Positions 60,200 to 64,000 of a stretch of 64,000 nucleotides of DNA are shown here, piece by piece. The notes beneath the pieces are model-generated. The model was not told where the DNA came from. It worked only from the letters and a program-made list of their open reading frames with translations, and searched no databases. The position numbers were made by a program, and so were the translations under genes. Every line of letters starts with the position of its first letter. The first letter of the stretch is position 1. Location of the stretch: the NCBI GenBank assembly GCA_963708645.1, contig CAVPTA010000014.1, forward strand, positions 1 through 64,000, read 5' to 3'. Origin of the DNA: RYN-133 sp963708645. GTDB lineage: Bacteria; Actinomycetota; Actinomycetes; Mycobacteriales; Jatrophihabitantaceae.

Positions 60200-60904
60200 A
60201 TGATCGGCCGGGTCTGGCACGCGGTCATCGCCGCGCTCGTACTCGTCGCCATGGTCGTGCAGATCGTCATCGCGGCGCGCGTCCCGGGCATGCCGCACGA
60301 CGTCAGCCCCGGCGTCCTGCGCGGCGCTTCGACCGCCGGCCGGATCGTTCGCGTGCTCAGCTTCTTCACCATCCAGAGCAATCTGCTCAGCGGTCTGGTG
60401 TCGGCGCAACTGGCCCGTGATCCGCATCGGGACGGACGAGCTTGGCGTGCGCTCCGATTGGCAGCGCTGTTCGGTATCACCGTCACCGGAATCGTCTACT
60501 CGACGGTGCTCGCGCGCATTCACGAACCGAACGGTGCCGCAGAGACATTGGTCAACGACATCGTGCATTACGTCGTACCGGTGCTGATGGTGCTGGGTTG
60601 GCTGCTGTTCGGCCCGCGTCCGCGGATAGACGCGCGGACGGTGTGGTTGTCGTTGCTGTTCCCGTTCGCCTGGCTTGCGTACACGCTGGTGCGCGGCGCG
60701 ATCTGGGACTGGTACCCGTATCCGTTCCTCGACGTGACGGCGCACGGCTACGCACGCGTGGCGCTCAATTCGCTCGGTGTGGTCGTGGTGTTCGCGGCGC
60801 TCGCCGTGCTGTTCGCGTTCGGCGACCAGAAACTGCCTCAGGCAGCGTCGTCACGCAGCGCGGCGCCGACGTCGCGCAACAACGACAGCACACGGCGCAC
60901 GTAG
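60200..60904 (+). CDS. Pr6Pr-family multi-pass membrane protein
   Basis: A 234-residue membrane protein with six predicted helices: VWHAVIAALVLVAMVVQIVI, LSFFTIQSNLLSGLVSA, LAALFGITVTGIVYSTVLA, LVNDIVHYVVPVLMVLGWLL, TVWLSLLFPFAWLAYTLVRG and ALNSLGVVVVFAALAVLFAF. The motif FTIQSNLL and HYVVPVLMV with WLAYTLVRG and YPYPFLDVT are typical of the Pr6Pr (FAR-17a/AIG1-like) family, of unknown function. ATG 60200 is preferred over ATG 60131 because it starts at the first helix. Its 3' end overlaps the convergent methionine-synthase-like gene by 67 bases. Confidence 0.78.
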   Translation: MIGRVWHAVIAALVLVAMVVQIVIAARVPGMPHDVSPGVLRGASTAGRIVRVLSFFTIQSNLLSGLVSAQLARDPHRDGRAWRALRLAALFGITVTGIVYSTVLARIHEPNGAAETLVNDIVHYVVPVLMVLGWLLFGPRPRIDARTVWLSLLFPFAWLAYTLVRGAIWDWYPYPFLDVTAHGYARVALNSLGVVVVFAALAVLFAFGDQKLPQAASSRSAAPTSRNNDSTRRT

Positions 60905-61836
60905 CCCTGACCGGCTCCGGCCAGTCCGCACGCCGGCGTCACCACGACCGTCTGCGCGGCTGCCGAGCGGGCAAAGCCGAGTGCCGACCACAGCGAGCGC
61001 ACCGCATCGCGCGCGCGGTCGAGCGAGACTGCGGCATCAGTCGACGGCAGCACACCGAGCCACAGCGACGTCCCGTTGTCGATCGCCTCGCCGAGCGCGT
61101 CATAGCTCGAGGTGCCGAGCAGTGCTGCATCGAGTGAGATCGCGTCCGCGCCGGCGTCGCGGATCAAGCGCAGCGGGATGTCGGCGGCGCAGCAGTGCAC
61201 CACCCGTCCGCCGTCGCCGGCGACTGAGAGCACGTCACGCAGGGTCGTCTCGGCCACCGATGCCTCGACCGAGCGAACGGTCCCGTAGCCGGACGGCGTC
61301 CCGACCCGCCCACCGAGCACCGCGGGCAGCGACGGCTCGTCGAGTTGCAGCACGAGCCGAGCGTTCGGCACGCGACGCTGCACATCGGCAAGGTGTTCGC
61401 GCAACCCCTCGGCGAGCGACTCGGCCAGGTCGCGGGTCGCACCGTGGTCGCCGACGACCTTGTGCCCGGACGGTAGTTCGAGATTCGCCGCGAGCGTCCA
61501 CGGTCCGGTCGCCTGCAGCTTGAGCGCACCCGCGTACCCGTCGGCGGCAGCCTCGAGCGCGTCGAGGTCCCACGCCAGCATGTCGCGTGCTCGTCGCACG
61601 TCGCGTCCGTCGTGTGCGGCGAACCGCCACCCCGAGGGCACGATCTCGACCGGCAGGTCGACGAGCAGGCCGCTTGTGCGGCCGATCATGTCGGCGCCGG
61701 CGCCGCGTTGCGGCAGTTCGGGCAGGTGCGGCAGGTCGGGCAGCTCACCGAAGACGAGCCGGGCAGCTTCGTCCGGCTCGGTGCCAGGCAGCGAACCGAT
61801 GCCGGTCGCCGAGCCCGGCGGCCAACGATGGCTCAT
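60838..61836 (-). CDS. cobalamin-independent methionine-synthase-like protein (core MetE fold)
   Basis: A 332-residue single-barrel MetE-like protein. GSATGIGSLPGTEPDEAARL begins the family; ALKLQATGPWTLAANLELP, VLQLDEPSLPAVLGG and VHCCAADIPLRLIRDAGADA carry the zinc-ligand type His-Cys and Asp/Glu residues, with GLAGAGQGYVRRVL at the end. It is much shorter than canonical MetE (about 750 residues), matching short core-type homologues found in actinobacteria. The start overlaps the mnmA stop by four bases (ATGA), so it is the third gene of a cysteine desulfurase-mnmA-metE-like operon. Methyl donor and acceptor are not known. Confidence 0.8.
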   Translation of the reverse strand: MSHRWPPGSATGIGSLPGTEPDEAARLVFGELPDLPHLPELPQRGAGADMIGRTSGLLVDLPVEIVPSGWRFAAHDGRDVRRARDMLAWDLDALEAAADGYAGALKLQATGPWTLAANLELPSGHKVVGDHGATRDLAESLAEGLREHLADVQRRVPNARLVLQLDEPSLPAVLGGRVGTPSGYGTVRSVEASVAETTLRDVLSVAGDGGRVVHCCAADIPLRLIRDAGADAISLDAALLGTSSYDALGEAIDNGTSLWLGVLPSTDAAVSLDRARDAVRSLWSALGFARSAAAQTVVVTPACGLAGAGQGYVRRVLSLLRDVGAALRDDAA

Positions 61837-62914
61837 GCCGTGACTGGCGCGCGGCGCGAGGCGGTGATGGTCGCCGAACCGATGACACGATCGTCGTCGT
61901 ACATCACCAACGCCTGTCCCGCTGCGACGCCGCGCTGGGGTGCGTCGAGCCGCGCGATGATGCCCTCCGACGCGACCTCGACCCGTGCGCGGCTCACCAT
62001 CCCGTGCGCCCGCAGTTGTACCGCGCAGTCGAACGGACCATCAGGAACGTCGTTCGTCCACACCGGTCGTGCGGCGCTGATCTCGTCGACGTCGAGCAGT
62101 TCGCCACGTCCGACCGTCACCCGGTTGGTCTTGGGCTGGATCGAGAGCACGTAGCGCGGTTCGCCGTCGGCCGCTGCGCGGTCGAGGTGCAAGCCCGCGC
62201 CGCTGCCCGACAGTGAACGCGAACGCCCCACGATGCGAACCGACGACCGCACCTGACTCGGCGTCGACGATCTCGCCGTCGCTCTCGCCGATCTTGCGCT
62301 GCAGGAAGCCTCGGGTGTCGCCGTCGGCGATGAAGCAGATGTCGTGCGAATCGGGCTTGGCGGCTACGGCCAGACCCCGTGCAGCGGCCTCGGCGCGGAC
62401 GTCGCGCTTGGTGGTGTCGCCGAGCGGGAAGATCGCGCGCGACAACTGATCGGGGCGGAGCACGGCGAGCACGTACGACTGGTCCTTGCCGGCGTCGACC
62501 GAGCGCCGCAGCACTGCCGTCGTCGAGCTGTGCGTGGTGCCCGGTGACGACGGCGTCGAAACCGAGCGCGACGGCGCGGTCGAGCACGGCCGAGAACTTG
62601 ATCTTCTCGTTGCAGCGCAGGCACGGGTTGGGGGTGTGCCCTGCGGCGTACTCGGCGACGAAGTCGTCGATGACGTCGGCACGGAAGCGTTCGGCGAGAT
62701 CCCATATGTAGAAGGGGATCCCGAGCACGTCGGCAGCGCGTCGCGCGTCGTTCGAGTCCTCGATCGTGCAACAGCCACGCGCACCGTGTCGCAGTGTCGC
62801 TGGGTTCTGCGCGAGCGCGAGGTGCACGCCGGTCACGTCGTGCCCCGCGTCGACTGCGCGCGCCGCCGCGACGGCCGAGTCGACGCCGCCGCTCATCGCG
62901 GCAATGACCTTCAT
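61833..62914 (-). CDS. mnmA: tRNA 2-thiouridylase MnmA (two frameshifts)
   Basis: Transfers sulfur to U34 of tRNA-Lys/Glu/Gln. It starts MKVIAAMSGGVDSAVAAARA (PP-loop SGGVDS), then GCCTIEDSNDARRAADVLGI, YAAGHTPNPCLRCNEKIKF (first catalytic Cys) and GFDAVVTGHHAQL. After an inserted base near 62530 it continues RRSVDAGKDQSYVLAVLRPD, KPDSHDICFIADGDTRGFLQ (second Cys) and GAFAFTVGQRRGL. After a second near 62215 it ends PRYVLSIQPKTNRVTVGRGE and ALVMYDDDRVIGSATI. The span is two bases over a multiple of three, as two insertions predict. The start overlaps the desulfurase stop (ATGA). The upstream desulfurase is the likely sulfur donor. Confidence 0.9.
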
Positions 62915-64000
62915 GACGGCACCATCGAGGTGAGCCCGGCGCGACGCGCCCGGTCGACGGCCGGCCCGATCGCGTCGACGACGTCGGCCACGTCGGCCGC
63001 AGTGGAAGTGTGCCCGAGCGAGAAGCGCAGCGAGCCACGTGCGGTCGCGTCGCTCGCACCCATCGCGGTGAGGACGTGCGACGGCTGAGCGACGCCGGCC
63101 GCGCAGGCCGATCCGGTCGAGCACTCGACGCCGCGTGCATCGAGGAGCATGAGCAACGAGTCGCCCTCACACCCCGGGAAGCTCAGGTGGGCGATGCCGG
63201 GCAGCCGGTCGGTCGGGATTGCCGTTGAGGGTGACGTCGGGGACGTTCGCGCGGACCCCGGCGACGAGTTCGTCGCGCAGCGCCGCGAGGGTGACGGCCG
63301 CTTCGGCGCGCCGCTCGACGGTGATCGTCGTCGCCGTCGCCAGCCCGACCGAGCCCGCGACATCGAGGGTGCCCGAGCGCACATCGCGCTCTTGTCCGCC
63401 GCCGTGCAGCAATGGGACGCACGCGACGTTGCGGCCGAGCAGCAGCGCGCCCGTCCCGACCGGGCCGCCGAGCTTGTGCCCGGTCATGGTCAGCGCATCG
63501 ACGCCGGAATCGGCGAAGTCGACCGGCAAGGTGGCGATCGCCTGCACCGCGTCGGTGTGGAACGGGATGCCGTGCTCATGCGCGATTGCGGCGAGTTCGG
63601 CGATCGGCTGCACCGTGCCGACTTCGTTGTTGGCCCACATGATGCTCACGACTGCCACCGACTCGGGGTCGGCTGCGACCGCGGCCGCGAGCGTGTCCGG
63701 GCGCACCGTCCCGCGTGCGTCGACCGGCAGTAACACCAGTTCGGCGCCCTGCGCGGCGGCCAGCCATTCGGCTGCATCGAGCACCGCGTGGTGCTCGACT
63801 GCGCTGACGATCACCTTGGTGCGGCGCGGGTCGGCGCTGTGGCGTGCCCAGTACAACCCCTTGACGGCGAGGTTGTCGGCCTCGGTACCGCCTGCGGTGA
63901 AGATGACCTCGGACGGGCGCGCGCCGAGCGCCGCGGCGAGCTGCTCACGTGACTCCTCGATGCGGCGCCGTGCGCGACGGCCGGCGCCGTGCAGCGACGA
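62911..64000 (-). CDS. cysteine desulfurase, 5' end beyond window (one frameshift)
   Basis: PLP enzyme of the NifS/IscS class providing sulfur for MnmA. The visible part begins inside the protein: RRRIEESREQLAAALGARPS, FTAGGTEADNLAVKGLYWAR. It continues VSAVEHHAVLDAAEWLAA, ANNEVGTVQPIAELAAIAHE, FHTDAVQAIATLPVDF and MTGHKLGGPVGTGALLLG (PLP Lys in GHK). After an inserted base near 63218 it reads GIAHLSFPGCEGDSLLMLLD and CSTGSACAAGVAQPSHVL (catalytic Cys) to GLTSMVPS. It is truncated by the window edge at 64000. The stop overlaps the mnmA start by four bases. Confidence 0.9.

Overview
The window is high-GC DNA from an actinobacterium. The evidence is GTG/TTG starts, four-base ATGA/GTGA gene overlaps, a GatCAB amidotransferase, NAD-dependent LigA, DUF3099, DUF2332 and FhuF-like proteins, and an RsbQ/RsbP-type stress module. 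Gene content would fit a Frankiales/Jatrophihabitans-like soil lineage, but the species cannot be fixed from sequence alone. I see no phage, IS element, CRISPR array or replication origin.

Layout. 0.3-4.9 kb: an ANT(3'')-like nucleotidyltransferase, two GNAT acetyltransferases, DUF3099, a 5'-3' exonuclease and an FKBP lipoprotein. 5.0-9.5 kb: a fully overlapping operon kaiC-kaiB-kaiB-PAS/GAF/PP2C/HATPase, a clock-like ATPase wired to a partner-switching phosphatase/kinase. 9.5-19.0 kb: a phosphate (pst) locus with three different substrate-binding-like proteins, two carrying C-terminal membrane anchors, plus pstC, pstA, pstB and a sortase-fold protein that has lost its catalytic residues. 19.4-22.5 kb: an rsbQ-rsbP energy-stress pair and a small RsbW-like ATPase. 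22.5-22.7 kb: tRNA-Glu(CUC) and tRNA-Gln(CUG). 22.8-29.1 kb: lipid/aldehyde metabolism (two SDRs, ALDH, acyl-CoA dehydrogenase, alpha/beta hydrolase, HAD), with three copies of a KstR-like operator. 29.1-31.3 kb: gltX and an FAH-domain protein.

31.9-45.5 kb is a branched-chain amino acid region: cimA, leuB, ilvC, ilvN, an Asp/Glu racemase, ilvB and ilvD. It is interrupted by two transporter/regulator pairs and a secreted CAP protein. ilvB and cimA each have a short leader peptide (Leu/Val/Ile-rich and triple-Ile) followed by competing hairpins and a T-tract terminator, so both look controlled by transcription attenuation. 45.5-52.1 kb holds a PH-like membrane protein, a 2-hydroxyacid dehydrogenase, a three-gene operon (sugar-dehydrogenase-like lipoprotein, cobalamin-binding-like protein, FhuF-like protein) and poorly known secreted/membrane proteins. 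52.1-64 kb is informational housekeeping: gatCAB, an ACT protein, an SDR, a PAP2 phosphatase, ligA, a MetE-like protein, mnmA and a cysteine desulfurase cut by the window edge.

Caveat. About 20 genes, including normally essential ones (gltX, mnmA, ilvC), continue cleanly in another frame after one-base indels. This is best explained by uncorrected sequencing errors, so spans here follow the protein homology across those shifts. Two apparent gene fusions (FAH-GltX and racemase-IlvN) are probably artefacts of the same kind.
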